Shown: in pieces, positions 1 through 8,364 of the stretch | Layout of the letters: each line of letters begins with the position of its first letter | How positions within the stretch are numbered: position 1 is the stretch's first letter | Origin: Myxococcales bacterium | GTDB taxonomy: Bacteria; Myxococcota_A; Bradymonadia; Bradymonadales; Bradymonadaceae | Length of the DNA stretch: 37,373 bases | Reading direction: 5' to 3' | Assembly (NCBI GenBank): GCA_007131755.1 | Contig: SLPW01000386.1 | Location: 1 to 37,373, forward strand | Notes under the pieces: generated by a model | Told to the model about the DNA's origin: nothing | The model's database searches: none | Seen by the model: the letters and a program-made list of their open reading frames with translations, nothing else | Made by a program: the position numbers and the translations under genes

Positions 1-84
1 GACGATATTCTTGCCCTCCTGAGGATCTTCCACCTCCTCCAGAGCGGTGATGACTTCGCCTTTGATCGTAAAATCGTCTTTCAT
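1..84 (-). CDS. DUF59 (MIP18-like) Fe-S cluster assembly protein, N-terminal fragment
   Basis: This is a partial gene that runs off the left edge; only the first 28 codons are present. The reading begins MKDDFTIKG and continues with a segment of the form ALEEVEDPQEGKNIV, which fits the opening helix and DPE-x-G-x-(D/N)-IV motif of the DUF59/MIP18 family. That family includes SufT-like Fe-S assembly factors and the N-terminal domain of Mrp/ApbC carriers. Which of these it is cannot be decided without the rest. The ATG is preceded by GAGG seven bases upstream, a good ribosome binding site. It lies downstream of fur on the same strand with a repeat-bearing gap of 116 bases, so cotranscription with fur is possible. 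Confidence 0.6.
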   Translation of the reverse strand, partial: MKDDFTIKGEVITALEEVEDPQEGKNIV

Positions 85-97
85 CGCAAAACCTCGG

Positions 98-196
98 TAC
101 TGGGTACTGGGTATTCGGTGAGGGGCACAGCGGCGCAGGGGCGTCGTCTTACCCACCACCCATTGCCACCACCCATTACCCACCACCTATCTACCC
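98..196. repeat. Degenerate short tandem repeat, G/C-tract type (copy 1)
   Basis: The gap between fur and the DUF59 gene holds GGGTACTGGGTA-type words at 98-115 and, in opposite orientation, CCACCACCCATTACCC-type words at about 149-196. The C-rich part is the same vocabulary (TACCC, ACCCATT, CCACC) as the tandem repeats at 25721-25812 and 27291-27413. The two halves are roughly inverted with respect to each other, so a hairpin is possible. The ribosome binding site of the DUF59 gene sits just beyond the repeat and is intact. Confidence 0.6.
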
Positions 197-200
197 GTCG

Positions 201-689
201 TTATCCTTTATTGGGACAGGACTCGTCGGTGCACTCGGCGTAAAGCTCGATCTTCTTTCGCCGCACCGTATAACTCATCTCGGCGACGATGGCTTGAATG
301 CGCTCGTTGAGCTGTCGGTCGTTGAATTCGATGATCTTACGACAATCTACGCAGATGAGATGATCGTGTTGAGGATCCTGATTGTGGATCGGATCGTATC
401 GCGTCTGGCCGTCGCCGAAGTCTTTGGGCACCGCAAATCCAAGGTCCACCAACAGCTTCAGTGTTCGGTACACCGTGGCATAGCCAATGCGCGGCAGGTG
501 TTCGCGCACGTCCTCCAGTAGTTCGTCGGCGCTGATATGCTTGTCGAGCCAGAAGAAGCGCTCCACGATCACGTCGCGTTGCTTCGTCGATTTCAGCCCC
601 TCTTCCTGGAGTCGCTCATAAAAAGCCTGGAGCGCTTCCTCCACGCGTTCATCTCGCTCCGATTCACTCTGCTGCGCCACTTCACTCAC
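201..689 (-). CDS. fur: Fur-family metal-responsive transcriptional repressor
   Basis: The product is a 162-aa cytoplasmic DNA-binding regulator of the ferric uptake regulator family. A winged-helix domain spans roughly residues 20-95, with the recognition segment ATVYRTLKLL at 71-80. The C-terminal dimerisation and metal domain carries HDH at 108-110, C113-x2-C116 and C153-x4-C158, the usual Fur/Zur/PerR ligands. The reading frame is open back to 869, but I chose the GTG at 689 because GGAGG lies nine bases upstream and the translation from there has normal family length; the upstream extension is basic and unlike Fur. Subtype (Fur, Zur or PerR) cannot be settled. The acidic segment before the winged helix is slightly longer than in Escherichia coli Fur. 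A promoter is visible at 781-809. Confidence 0.9.
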   Translation of the reverse strand: MSEVAQQSESERDERVEEALQAFYERLQEEGLKSTKQRDVIVERFFWLDKHISADELLEDVREHLPRIGYATVYRTLKLLVDLGFAVPKDFGDGQTRYDPIHNQDPQHDHLICVDCRKIIEFNDRQLNERIQAIVAEMSYTVRRKKIELYAECTDESCPNKG

Positions 690-780
690 GACTTTCGGCC
701 TCCGCTGCGGCTTTGAAACCCCTTTGGTTGCGGGCCTCCGTAGGACGTCACCGCTGGGGCGACGCCAACCTATATTCCGC

Positions 781-809
781 TGTATAGTGCAAGCCCACTG
801 CCCTGACAA
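781..809 (-). promoter_or_regulatory. Sigma-70 type promoter for fur
   Basis: Reading the minus strand there is TTGTCA, a 17-base spacer and TATACA. This predicts transcription starting near 774 and a leader of about 85 bases before the GTG at 689. That placement makes the upstream extension of the fur reading frame untranslated and supports the GTG start. Confidence 0.6.
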
Positions 810-856
810 CACCGCCCCCTCAATGCACATTCCACCTGTGAGCACGGCCCTAGCGA

Positions 857-3622
857 TCAATCCTGCCATCGCAGGATCGGACGCGTGTGATTATCCGGCG
901 CCTGACCGATCTCCCAGACGTCACTGAAGTTCCACCCCGAGAAATTGCTCGACACCTCAAATTCTGTGTTCGACATGCCAACTCCGCCGCCCCCACTCGA
1001 AGTGGTTTGCGCCGTATCCTGGTCATAATAACAGTTTTGAATCGAACCGGAAGATCCCGAAAGGCCCGCGGCAAACCCGTGGTTCCCCGTTAATCCCCCG
1101 TCGACGTATCCACTGGAATAACTGTTGACGATCGTTCCACCGTCATGCTCCCCGACGAATCCTGCCGTCCAAGTGCCCCCGCTGACCGGTCCCGTAGAAT
1201 AAGAATCGCGAATTATGCTACCGTTTCCGTAAGTATAACCCACGAACCCCCCGTTTTGGCTCTCATCGCCACCATCGACATTCCCACTTGCATAGCAGCC
1301 CTCGATTACGCCCGAATTCTCTCCCACAAATCCTCCGGATTTGCCCCATCTATTATCCCCGACGTCATCCACCGTTATGCTCCCCGTCGCATAGGATTCC
1401 TCGATGGTTCCCTCATTTGAACCCACCAGGCCCCCCACCTGAAAGCCGCCCTCCACGTCTGCCGTAGCGTGAGAATCAGTGATGGTATTCGAGCTGGCAT
1501 TCCATCCCACCAATCCCCCCACACGCTCGATTCCGGTGACGTTACCCATGGCGTGAGAGCCGGAGATCGTCCCCCCGGTGCCGACGGTGTTGGTTCCGGC
1601 GAGGCCGCCCACATTGTTGGTTCCCCTGACGGAAGCATCGGAAACGCTATTCGTGATCGTCCCATCATCTCTATTCGCCCCCACGAGGCCACCGACAATA
1701 CTAGAATCTCCGTTCACCACGCCCGAAAAACCAGAATTCGAGATCGCTCCCTGGTTTTGCCCCGCGAGGCCGCCCACTCGCAATTGCGTCCCCTCTACGG
1801 TGCCCGCCATGGACGTCCCGCTGATCACCCCTTCATTTTGTCCCACCAGACCACCGATAAACCCACGTCCATCCACAAAGCCGCTTCCCGACGAATCTTC
1901 GATGGTTCCCGTATTGATCCCGGCCAGCAACCCCACGTCATCCCCGCTGGGAAGAGCTTCACCGATCACGTGGACACCACTGATATTGCCAGCGTTACTC
2001 GCCGCCAGCCCAGCCACCCGATGCCGACCGACGACGTGGATGTCGTCCAACACCAGATCCTTGACCACACCGCTTTCCCCGATCTCGGCAAAGAGCGCTA
2101 CATCGTTCCTATTCGTTAGCGAATTATCGAAGACGACCGTTAAATTCTCGATGCTATATCCGTCGCCGTCAAACACGCCGTTGAATGGTTCCACCAGGGT
2201 CTGCGAAAAGTCCTGGAACCGTCCGATGACAGAGAAATCCTCCACCCCTCCCATATCGATATCGTCGGTCATCCGAAACGAACTGTTGAGAAACTCCGTT
2301 GCTTCGTCTGCCGTTTCCGGATCGGCCAGCCGCACCAGATGAACCGGAGCACAAAGAAGATGCGGGTCTAGCTCCGTGCCAGATCCTCCGCCGAATGGTA
2401 TTCCATCCAGCTCACAATGGGGAACGAAAACCACCACATCTCCCTCCATCTCCAAGGGAGCCTCCAGATGAAGCGTCTTTTCTCCAGGCACCGTGGAGGT
2501 CATCCAACATTCAGCTCGGCCATCGGAGTCGGTCTCCGTACAATCCTCATATTCATTTCCCTCTCCGCTGGCCCAGAACAGGGGAACCACTCCCACAACG
2601 GGATTATCGAATTCATCGGCAAGCGCGACGAAAATCGCAGCCTCCGTTTGTCCGTCGGCCAGCACTTCCTCTTCATCGGTCCAGATCGAGGAAGTGTCCG
2701 GGTGCGGCTGAGCGGCCACCACATCAAAGGGGTCTGAGTCCACGCCCCCCCCCGAATCTACAAACGAGGCCGTCAATTCCAGTTCCTGCCGGGCCTCGTA
2801 GATACGCAGATCAAAATATGCGCTTCCCGACTCGTTCGTCTCCTCCATCTGGAACGTATCACCATCGGAAAACTCTCCGTCACTGACTTCGATGCGAATC
2901 TCAACACCCGACATTTCAAGGCGATCCCCCTCCTCATCGTAAATTTGCAGGGCTACCGAAAATCTGTCTCCGGCGACTACCTCACTGGGCGGCTGGGTCT
3001 CGAATCTCAACTCCTCCGGCGTGGCCGGCGAATCTTCGACGACGTCAAAGCTGCGGGTCACCGCCTCAACGCCGACCAGCGCCTCATGGTCAGCACTGGC
3101 GATCAATTCATAGTCCGTCCCTGGCTCATCAACAGCTAGCTCGAAGGCCACTTCACCACCTTGATCGGTGGCCTGTGTATGCTCCATTTCTCCGTCGGCA
3201 AAGCGTTCCTGATTCAGTGTCACCCTAATGTCGACCCCTTCCAACTCGACGCTCTCCTCGTCCTCGTCCACCAACGCAAATCTCACTTCAAAGCTCTCGG
3301 AAACCTCCACCTGTGTCGGCGGCTCTCTTCGCACGACAATCCCTGCCAGGGACTCCTCCCCATCGTATTGCTCCCAGGTTCCCTCTTCACAGCGGATCTC
3401 CTCGTACACTTCCCCTTCGTGATCCTGCGGGCATGAGTCTCCCGGCGCGGGCGCCTCCACACAGACCGCTGCCAGGCAGGCCTCGTCATCCAGACAATGG
3501 TCGTGTTCCTCACAGTCGAAGAGCCATTCCTGATCCCCGCTGCAGCCCGAAAATGCCATCGCCGCTGCGACGATCGTCGCCATCACACACCACGCAATGG
3601 AACCAATTTCGTTGCTCTTCAT
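857..3622 (-). CDS. Large GLUG-repeat surface lipoprotein with Ig-like domains
   Basis: The 921-aa product begins with a lipoprotein signal peptide whose lipobox reads AFSGC near residues 23-27, so it should be lipid-anchored and exported. A short Cys-rich stretch follows (about 36-65). Next come three Ig-like segments, each opening with a phrase like RREPPTQVEV, RFETQPPSEVV or IWTDEEEVLADGQ; the third resembles Big_1/invasin-type domains. The C-terminal half (about 500-870) contains around twelve GLUG-type repeats with the core VGGLVGxN. The protein is strongly acidic. GLUG and Big domains occur in bacterial adhesins and surface proteins, so a role in attachment or as a surface structural protein is inferred. 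The ATG at 3622 has GAGAGG just upstream. It stands alone, convergent with nothing, downstream of a MITE-like element that may carry or separate its promoter. Confidence 0.8.
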   Translation of the reverse strand: MKSNEIGSIAWCVMATIVAAAMAFSGCSGDQEWLFDCEEHDHCLDDEACLAAVCVEAPAPGDSCPQDHEGEVYEEIRCEEGTWEQYDGEESLAGIVVRREPPTQVEVSESFEVRFALVDEDEESVELEGVDIRVTLNQERFADGEMEHTQATDQGGEVAFELAVDEPGTDYELIASADHEALVGVEAVTRSFDVVEDSPATPEELRFETQPPSEVVAGDRFSVALQIYDEEGDRLEMSGVEIRIEVSDGEFSDGDTFQMEETNESGSAYFDLRIYEARQELELTASFVDSGGGVDSDPFDVVAAQPHPDTSSIWTDEEEVLADGQTEAAIFVALADEFDNPVVGVVPLFWASGEGNEYEDCTETDSDGRAECWMTSTVPGEKTLHLEAPLEMEGDVVVFVPHCELDGIPFGGGSGTELDPHLLCAPVHLVRLADPETADEATEFLNSSFRMTDDIDMGGVEDFSVIGRFQDFSQTLVEPFNGVFDGDGYSIENLTVVFDNSLTNRNDVALFAEIGESGVVKDLVLDDIHVVGRHRVAGLAASNAGNISGVHVIGEALPSGDDVGLLAGINTGTIEDSSGSGFVDGRGFIGGLVGQNEGVISGTSMAGTVEGTQLRVGGLAGQNQGAISNSGFSGVVNGDSSIVGGLVGANRDDGTITNSVSDASVRGTNNVGGLAGTNTVGTGGTISGSHAMGNVTGIERVGGLVGWNASSNTITDSHATADVEGGFQVGGLVGSNEGTIEESYATGSITVDDVGDNRWGKSGGFVGENSGVIEGCYASGNVDGGDESQNGGFVGYTYGNGSIIRDSYSTGPVSGGTWTAGFVGEHDGGTIVNSYSSGYVDGGLTGNHGFAAGLSGSSGSIQNCYYDQDTAQTTSSGGGGVGMSNTEFEVSSNFSGWNFSDVWEIGQAPDNHTRPILRWQD

Positions 3623-3731
3623 CCTCGACCTCTCATCTACTTGCTAGATGCTCATGACGTCCGCGACACTTCACGCTCGGTTCATTCGCCCGTCGATCCG
3701 TCGTCGGTTGTAATCGAAAGCGCGCCTCCAC

Positions 3732-3919
3732 CCCTAGCCCGGACTATTTATGAGGTTCGTCGCGAGACACAGCAGGGCCGCATGGACACTGGGTGATGAC
3801 GACCGACGCGATGCAACGCATCGTGGAGGGAGAGCGACCTTAAGGGAGTGGTTCAGCGCCGGTGTCCATCGGCATCTGCGAAGTCGTAGCAGAACGGTCA
3901 TGAATAGTCCGGGCTAGGG
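3732..3919. mobile_element. MITE-like element, 188 bp, with 22-bp terminal inverted repeats
   Basis: The left end (3732-3753, starting CCCTAGCCCGGACTATT) is repeated in inverse at 3898-3919 with a single mismatch in 22 bases. A second inner pair, around GCATGGACACTGG at 3780-3792 and its near-complement at 3859-3871, makes the whole element foldable. A short perfect hairpin (CGATGC-AAC-GCATCG) sits in the middle at 3809-3823. The trinucleotide CAC flanks both ends (3729-3731 and 3920-3922), which could be a small target duplication. No transposase gene fits inside, so this would be a non-autonomous derivative. From memory the end sequence resembles those of IS1380-group elements, but I could not verify this. 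The rest of the 470-base gap (3623-4092) holds only the LOG gene promoter. Confidence 0.65.
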
Positions 3920-4006
3920 CACAATGGTGAAACGTAGCCCCTAAGTGTTATCATGAGCCCCATCGCGTTGCCAATCGAGTTCACCGCTCATCTAGGCTCA
4001 GGGCCC

Positions 4007-4035
4007 TCGACAGTCCTACTCTGGAACGCTACAAA
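4007..4035 (+). promoter_or_regulatory. Sigma-70 type promoter for the LOG-family gene
   Basis: TCGACA is followed after 17 bases by TACAAA, which would start transcription near 4042, about 50 bases before the GTG at 4093. It lies outside the MITE-like element. Confidence 0.45.
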
Positions 4036-4092
4036 AAACCCGCTATATGGTAGCAATCCCTTAACCCTGAACTCTAGTGACTCGGAGCGGCC

Positions 4093-4680
4093 GTGAACTT
4101 CGACGCATTATGTGTCTATTGTGGCTCCCGCCCCGGAACGGATCCCGCCTTTCGGGAGACGGGCAGACGGCTCGGTCGCTTGATGGCTGAGCGCTCCATC
4201 GACCTGATCTACGGCGGATCTGCAAAGGGAATGATGGGAAGTGTGGCCAATGCCGTCCTCGACGCCGGCGGAGGGGCGATCGGTATTCTACCGGAGGGCC
4301 TGGCCAGCCGCGAAAAGGCCCACACGGACTTGACGGAGTTGAAAGTGGTAAGCTCCATGCACGAGCGCAAGGCGTTGATGGAGCGACGAAGCGACGGGTT
4401 CATCGCCCTTCCCGGCGGCCTCGGCACCCTCGAAGAATTGTGCGAGGTCACCACGTGGGCGCAACTCGGCATTCACCGAAAGCCCGTGGGCATCTGCAAT
4501 GTGGCGGGCTACTTCGACCCCTTCCTCGCCTTTTTGGATCACGCCGTCCGATGCGAGTTTCTCACCCCCCAACACCGTCGGCTCCTCATCGTCGACGACG
4601 ATCCCCGTGCCCTGATCGACAAAATGGAGAGCTTCGAACCCTTTATCGACAAGATCTGGCTCGACGAATCTCAGATCTGA
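4093..4680 (+). CDS. LOG-family (TIGR00730) nucleoside-5'-monophosphate phosphoribohydrolase
   Basis: This 195-aa cytoplasmic Rossmann-fold protein begins LCVYCGSRPG, the usual opening of the LOG family. It has the nucleotide-binding motif PGGLGTLEE near residues 107-115, followed by an E-x-x-T-W-A-Q-L-G-I helix. GGSAKGMMG near 38-46 is also a family signature. Family members hydrolyse nucleoside monophosphates (in plants cytokinin riboside phosphates, in bacteria often AMP and similar) to free base and ribose 5-phosphate. The bacterial physiological substrate is usually unknown, so cytokinin production should not be assumed. The start is a GTG with GGAG eight bases upstream. Length is normal and the gene is probably monocistronic. 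Confidence 0.88.
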   Translation: MNFDALCVYCGSRPGTDPAFRETGRRLGRLMAERSIDLIYGGSAKGMMGSVANAVLDAGGGAIGILPEGLASREKAHTDLTELKVVSSMHERKALMERRSDGFIALPGGLGTLEELCEVTTWAQLGIHRKPVGICNVAGYFDPFLAFLDHAVRCEFLTPQHRRLLIVDDDPRALIDKMESFEPFIDKIWLDESQI

Positions 4681-4723
4681 ACTCCCCGATTCGATCACCT
4701 GACCTCTGTCCGTGAATTTGCGC

Positions 4724-5209
4724 TCAACCCGCCACGCCCACGCTATAGACGACAGCGGCGGCCACCCCATAGATAATATGCAATAAGATCAGGGCCACCG
4801 GCATCCCCACGCCCACATAACGCCCGAAGAAGCCGGGGGCCTGAAGTACCTGACCGCTGCCCATGCGTGGATGCAACGCCGGAAGGGCCCCCAACCCGGC
4901 GCCCACCACTACCCCGTGGGCCGCCCCGAAGACCGCTCCCCAGGCTGCTGCCATCCCCACCATCTGCACCACTCCCACGGCGGTCAATAAGATGGCATAC
5001 ACGATCCCGAATAGGGCCCCGAATCCAAAGTGGACCATCAGCCCCACCACGTAGACCGCCTTTCGACGCTCGGGGGGAACGAAGATCAGTCCCAGAATCT
5101 CCACCATATCCGAGCGAAGTCCCATCACCTTGCCGGCATAGATGGCCAACGTCATCAACGCCGTTCCAAAGATTCCGGCCAAAATCGCCTGGACCCACAG
5201 GATCTCCAT
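4724..5209 (-). CDS. Conserved small integral membrane protein, function unknown
   Basis: The 161-aa product has four hydrophobic segments (approximately residues 4-26, 50-80, 82-105 and 130-158) separated by short loops, with a charged loop PPERRKAV around 46-53. It is rich in Gly and Ala and has no catalytic motif I can name. GAGG lies eight bases before the ATG. It is convergent with the LOG gene (43-base gap) and divergent from the outer-membrane protein gene, so its function is not informed by an operon. I do not recognise the family with confidence. Confidence 0.7.
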   Translation of the reverse strand: MEILWVQAILAGIFGTALMTLAIYAGKVMGLRSDMVEILGLIFVPPERRKAVYVVGLMVHFGFGALFGIVYAILLTAVGVVQMVGMAAAWGAVFGAAHGVVVGAGLGALPALHPRMGSGQVLQAPGFFGRYVGVGMPVALILLHIIYGVAAAVVYSVGVAG

Positions 5210-5373
5210 GATGAACCTCGCCTTCGATATGGAGTCTTACCTACTTCCATAAGCTTCGCGCCAGCAGCCTTCACCGTTGCGATCGACGCAAAGCGGAACT
5301 CTTAAAATAAGCACGGACCATGACTCACCAAACCTCGACAATTGGCCCTTTGCGCCCCCTTTGCCCCTCCAGC

Positions 5374-5402
5374 TTGACCGGCTTTCAGGCCCGTGCTAGC
5401 GT
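5374..5402 (+). promoter_or_regulatory. Promoter for the outer-membrane protein gene
   Basis: TTGACC, a 17-base spacer and TAGCGT are found here, predicting a start of transcription near 5409. This is downstream of the upstream in-frame start at 5393, and so supports the ATG at 5450 as the true start. The remainder of the divergent gap 5210-5449 shows no other clear element. Confidence 0.45.
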
Positions 5403-5449
5403 CCGCCTCCGTCTCGTGGATTTCCCGCAAGTCTTTTTATAGGGCGCCG

Positions 5450-7522
5450 ATGATACGCAACACACGGATTTGTGGACTGGCCATCTTGCTGGCCCTCTTC
5501 ACCGCTTCCCAGGCCTGGGCCCAGACCGATGACGTTACCCCCGATGAGGAAGTAACCGTCGAGGAATCTGAAGAAGCGCCGGACACCGAAGAGGTCGAAG
5601 ATCCGGACTTAGCTCAAGACGAGGAGGACGACGCCATCGACGGCGACGTCGAACCCGACGACGAGCAGCCCGAGGCCGACGATGAAGATCCCCCTGCCGA
5701 TGAAGATCCCCCTGCCGATGAAGAGCCGCCGGCCGACGAGCCCGACTTCGACGAACCGGCAGACGATCTGGACGTCGACGACGACGATTGGCCCGAGGAC
5801 TGGGACGACGACTGGGACGATGATTTCGAGGACTTTGGCGACATCGATTTTGCTCCCATCGATGAGATCGACGACGCTCTTCTCGACCGCATCACCCCCA
5901 TCGCCACCTTTCCCTTCCTCGAGCAGGGCGGACACCTGAGGGTACGCTCCCAATTTCGTCGAAATTTCGACCTCGACACGGGCGGAACCTCTGCCGTGCT
6001 TCCCCCGGTGGAAAACGTCTTTCCCCAGGACCAACCGGCCGATCCGGAGACGAATCTCTTGTCCTCCGCCGACCTTCGTCTGCGGCTAAGTCCCACTCTT
6101 CACATCACGGAGAGTCTGCGGGTCCACACAAGCGTCGACTTGCTCGACAACGTCACCCTCGGCGCCGACCCTCGCCATAATTTCTTCGTCCCCGGACAGC
6201 CCTCGCCGGACCTTCGCCTCATGGACTCCAGCGCCGGCACGCCCTCTCCGATCCACGTACGCGCCGCTTACGGGGAATTGAGCACCTTCTTCGGCACCTT
6301 CCGGGCTGGCCGGATGCTCAACCACTGGGGGCTGGGCATCTTCGCCAACGACGGGGAGTGCCTGAGCTGTGATTTCGGCGACCAGGTCGACCGCGCCTCC
6401 TGGCAGGTCCGACTCTTCGACACCTACCTCACCGTAGCCTACGACATGCCCGACGCAGGATGGGCCCCGCGACAACCGGGCTTCGACTACGGTCGATCTA
6501 CCCAACTGGGGCGCTTTGACTCCGCCAGCCAGTGGACGTTCACACTCTTTCGCGACACCCTGACCCGTCAGGAGCGTGAGCAGCAGGCACGCGACCTCGT
6601 CGCCGGCAACCTTGTATATAACGGCGGGCTTTATTTCTCGATGCGAAGCCAGAACGCCGATTTCCTCGCCGACGCCATCGACACCGGAGCCGACCAGCCC
6701 TTCGAAGACGATCAGGGCTCCTTCATTTATCGAGGCCTCCAGAATTATCACTTCTCGCCATGGGTCCAGTTCCAGTTGCAGCCCGAGCCCAATCACCACA
6801 TCCGCCTCGAATTGGAGGGCCTGCTCACCTTTGGAAGTGTGGACAATGCCACGGCCGGACCGGTGGGCTTTGACACCGACGGCAGCCCATCGAACACCAA
6901 TTGCTTCGACGACGACGAGCGCGACGGCACCTGCCGCATCGGCCCCGACGGCGAATCGACGGATACTTCCATTCTCCAATACGGCCTGGCCATGGAGAGC
7001 GAATTCAACTTCGGCGGACGCACCACCTTCGGCCTCAACGGAGGCTTTGCATCCGGTGGCGACGAGCCCAACTGGGGCTATCTGGCCGATCCCGTCGATC
7101 AGGTCGACTTTACGCGCTTCAACCCCGACTACCACGTCGACCTGATCCTCTTTCGAGAGGTCATCGGCACCGTCACAAACGCCTACTACGCCAACCCCTA
7201 TATCAAATCACGATTTCTCGGCGGCGGCCTCCAGCGCGTCGAGGCCCGCCTCGACGCCATCGCCTCCCGGGCCTTTGATGCCGACGGTACACCGGGACAA
7301 TCTGGATGGATGGGATTGGAACTCGACGGATCTCTGGCCTATCTCGACGGAGATTCCTTTACCGCCGCCGTCGACGCCGGAGTTCTCTTTCCCTTCGGCG
7401 CCTTGGACGCCCGTGAGGGCGTCGATCCCCTCAACGCCTATGGCCAGCCCGGCCCCTTCGGGGCAGACGAAAGTGCTCGCTGGGCCTGGACCCTTCAGGG
7501 CCGCCTGCGATGGGATTTTTAA
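5450..7522 (+). CDS. Outer-membrane beta-barrel protein with acidic N-terminal spacer (TIGR04551-like)
   Basis: The 690-aa product starts with a clear signal peptide ending AWAQ near residue 25. Residues about 27-145 are an extremely acidic, Pro-containing low-complexity region (DEDPPADEDPPADEE and DDDWPEDWDDDWDDD). From about 160 to the end, the sequence alternates short amphipathic strands with aromatic residues and ends in RLRWDF, a terminal phenylalanine typical of outer-membrane barrels. The barrel part (LRLRLSPTLHITESLRV, AGRMLNHWGLGIFANDG) resembles the deltaproteobacterial TIGR04551 family, whose role is unknown; that assignment is from memory. I chose the ATG at 5450 over the in-frame 5393 start because it begins the signal peptide and lies downstream of the promoter. 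The next gene overlaps its end by 13 bases. Confidence 0.75.
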   Translation: MIRNTRICGLAILLALFTASQAWAQTDDVTPDEEVTVEESEEAPDTEEVEDPDLAQDEEDDAIDGDVEPDDEQPEADDEDPPADEDPPADEEPPADEPDFDEPADDLDVDDDDWPEDWDDDWDDDFEDFGDIDFAPIDEIDDALLDRITPIATFPFLEQGGHLRVRSQFRRNFDLDTGGTSAVLPPVENVFPQDQPADPETNLLSSADLRLRLSPTLHITESLRVHTSVDLLDNVTLGADPRHNFFVPGQPSPDLRLMDSSAGTPSPIHVRAAYGELSTFFGTFRAGRMLNHWGLGIFANDGECLSCDFGDQVDRASWQVRLFDTYLTVAYDMPDAGWAPRQPGFDYGRSTQLGRFDSASQWTFTLFRDTLTRQEREQQARDLVAGNLVYNGGLYFSMRSQNADFLADAIDTGADQPFEDDQGSFIYRGLQNYHFSPWVQFQLQPEPNHHIRLELEGLLTFGSVDNATAGPVGFDTDGSPSNTNCFDDDERDGTCRIGPDGESTDTSILQYGLAMESEFNFGGRTTFGLNGGFASGGDEPNWGYLADPVDQVDFTRFNPDYHVDLILFREVIGTVTNAYYANPYIKSRFLGGGLQRVEARLDAIASRAFDADGTPGQSGWMGLELDGSLAYLDGDSFTAAVDAGVLFPFGALDAREGVDPLNAYGQPGPFGADESARWAWTLQGRLRWDF
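5681..5734 (+). repeat. In-gene 18-bp tandem repeat encoding DEDPPA
   Basis: The unit GATGAAGATCCCCCTGCC is present twice without change (5681-5698 and 5699-5716), followed by a diverged third copy (5717-5734). It encodes DEDPPA, DEDPPA, DEEPPA in the acidic linker of the outer-membrane protein. The unit keeps the frame, so copy-number change would alter linker length only. Confidence 0.9.
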
Positions 7523-8259
7523 AAAATAGCCCGATGGCGAGGATAGCGATCCCTCCATCGATGCTCCACGGCCGGAACCTGCATCTTTTCGCCCTCCTGG
7601 CTTTGTCCCTGCTCGTCTGTACTTCCTGCGCAAGCCTTCACCCTCCCGTCGACGCTCCTTCCGACGCAGAAGCAGTCGAGCTTCATCCCCACCGCGCCGA
7701 TCCCTCGGGTCTGGCCATTCGCCTCCACGTCCAGGGCGCCCGTTCCGGCGACGAACTTCAGATCCTGCGCCACACCGAAGAGGGCGAGTGGATCGTCGCC
7801 GAAACCCTCTCTGTCAATCAGCCCCTGGCCGACGCCCTGGAAACAGGCCGGGTCGAGTGGCGCGATCCGCTCCCGCGGGAGGCCGCCTCCCTTCAGTATC
7901 GGATGCGGCTGCGTCATGGTGAGTTGACCGCGTCGTCCCCTGTCGCCGTGGACTGGCGAGGCGTGCCGGAAGCCCCCTCCCCTCGGGCAGAGCCCGTCGA
8001 CACCGCTCCTCCCGCAGTACGACTGCACTGGAACAACCCATCTACTCACCGAGTCCACATCTATCGTCGCGATGTACTCCACGACGACGACTACACCCCA
8101 CTTGCAGTGGTCGAATCCACCTCCGGAAATACCTTTGACGATCAGGGCCTCGAGCCGGCCGGGGTGTACTCCTACCGGCTGCAATTCGTCGATCGCACAG
8201 GCCCTTTTCCACGATATGGGAACTTCTCGGAGTCCCTATACGTATCGCTGCCGGACTGA
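7510..8259 (+). CDS. FN3-like lipoprotein, function unknown
   Basis: The product (249 aa from the 7510 start) has a signal peptide with hydrophobic core LFALLALSLLV followed by CTSC, a plausible though non-ideal lipobox. Mature residues would begin CASLHPP. Two segments look like fibronectin type III folds: roughly 58-150 and 155-247, the second with HWNNPSTHRVHIYRRD and a YSYRLQFVD strand near its end. The start is uncertain: 7510 overlaps the previous gene by 13 bases, 7534 and 7561 are also in frame, and 7561 gives the most normal lipoprotein signal peptide. Close coupling to the outer-membrane protein gene suggests a shared envelope role, but no function can be named. Confidence 0.7.
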   Translation: MGFLKNSPMARIAIPPSMLHGRNLHLFALLALSLLVCTSCASLHPPVDAPSDAEAVELHPHRADPSGLAIRLHVQGARSGDELQILRHTEEGEWIVAETLSVNQPLADALETGRVEWRDPLPREAASLQYRMRLRHGELTASSPVAVDWRGVPEAPSPRAEPVDTAPPAVRLHWNNPSTHRVHIYRRDVLHDDDYTPLAVVESTSGNTFDDQGLEPAGVYSYRLQFVDRTGPFPRYGNFSESLYVSLPD

Positions 8260-8279
8260 TCGCTTTCTCTTCCCCTCCC

Positions 8280-8308
8280 TTGGCGCCCCGCCTCCACTTG
8301 CCTATTCT
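8280..8308 (+). promoter_or_regulatory. Possible promoter for the 313-aa hypothetical gene
   Basis: TTGGCG, a 17-base spacer and TATTCT occur here and would start transcription about 50 bases before the ATG at 8365. The -35 match is moderate. Confidence 0.35.
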
Positions 8309-8364
8309 AAGACCTCGATCGCAAGCCACCGCTTTCGCCTCCACCCCTTAGCCCCCGGGGCATC

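Noticed and set aside
6086-7135. 349-codon minus-strand open frame inside the outer-membrane protein gene
   Set aside because: It is a shadow frame with Val/Gly/Glu-rich composition and no start signal; the plus-strand frame has a signal peptide and barrel features.
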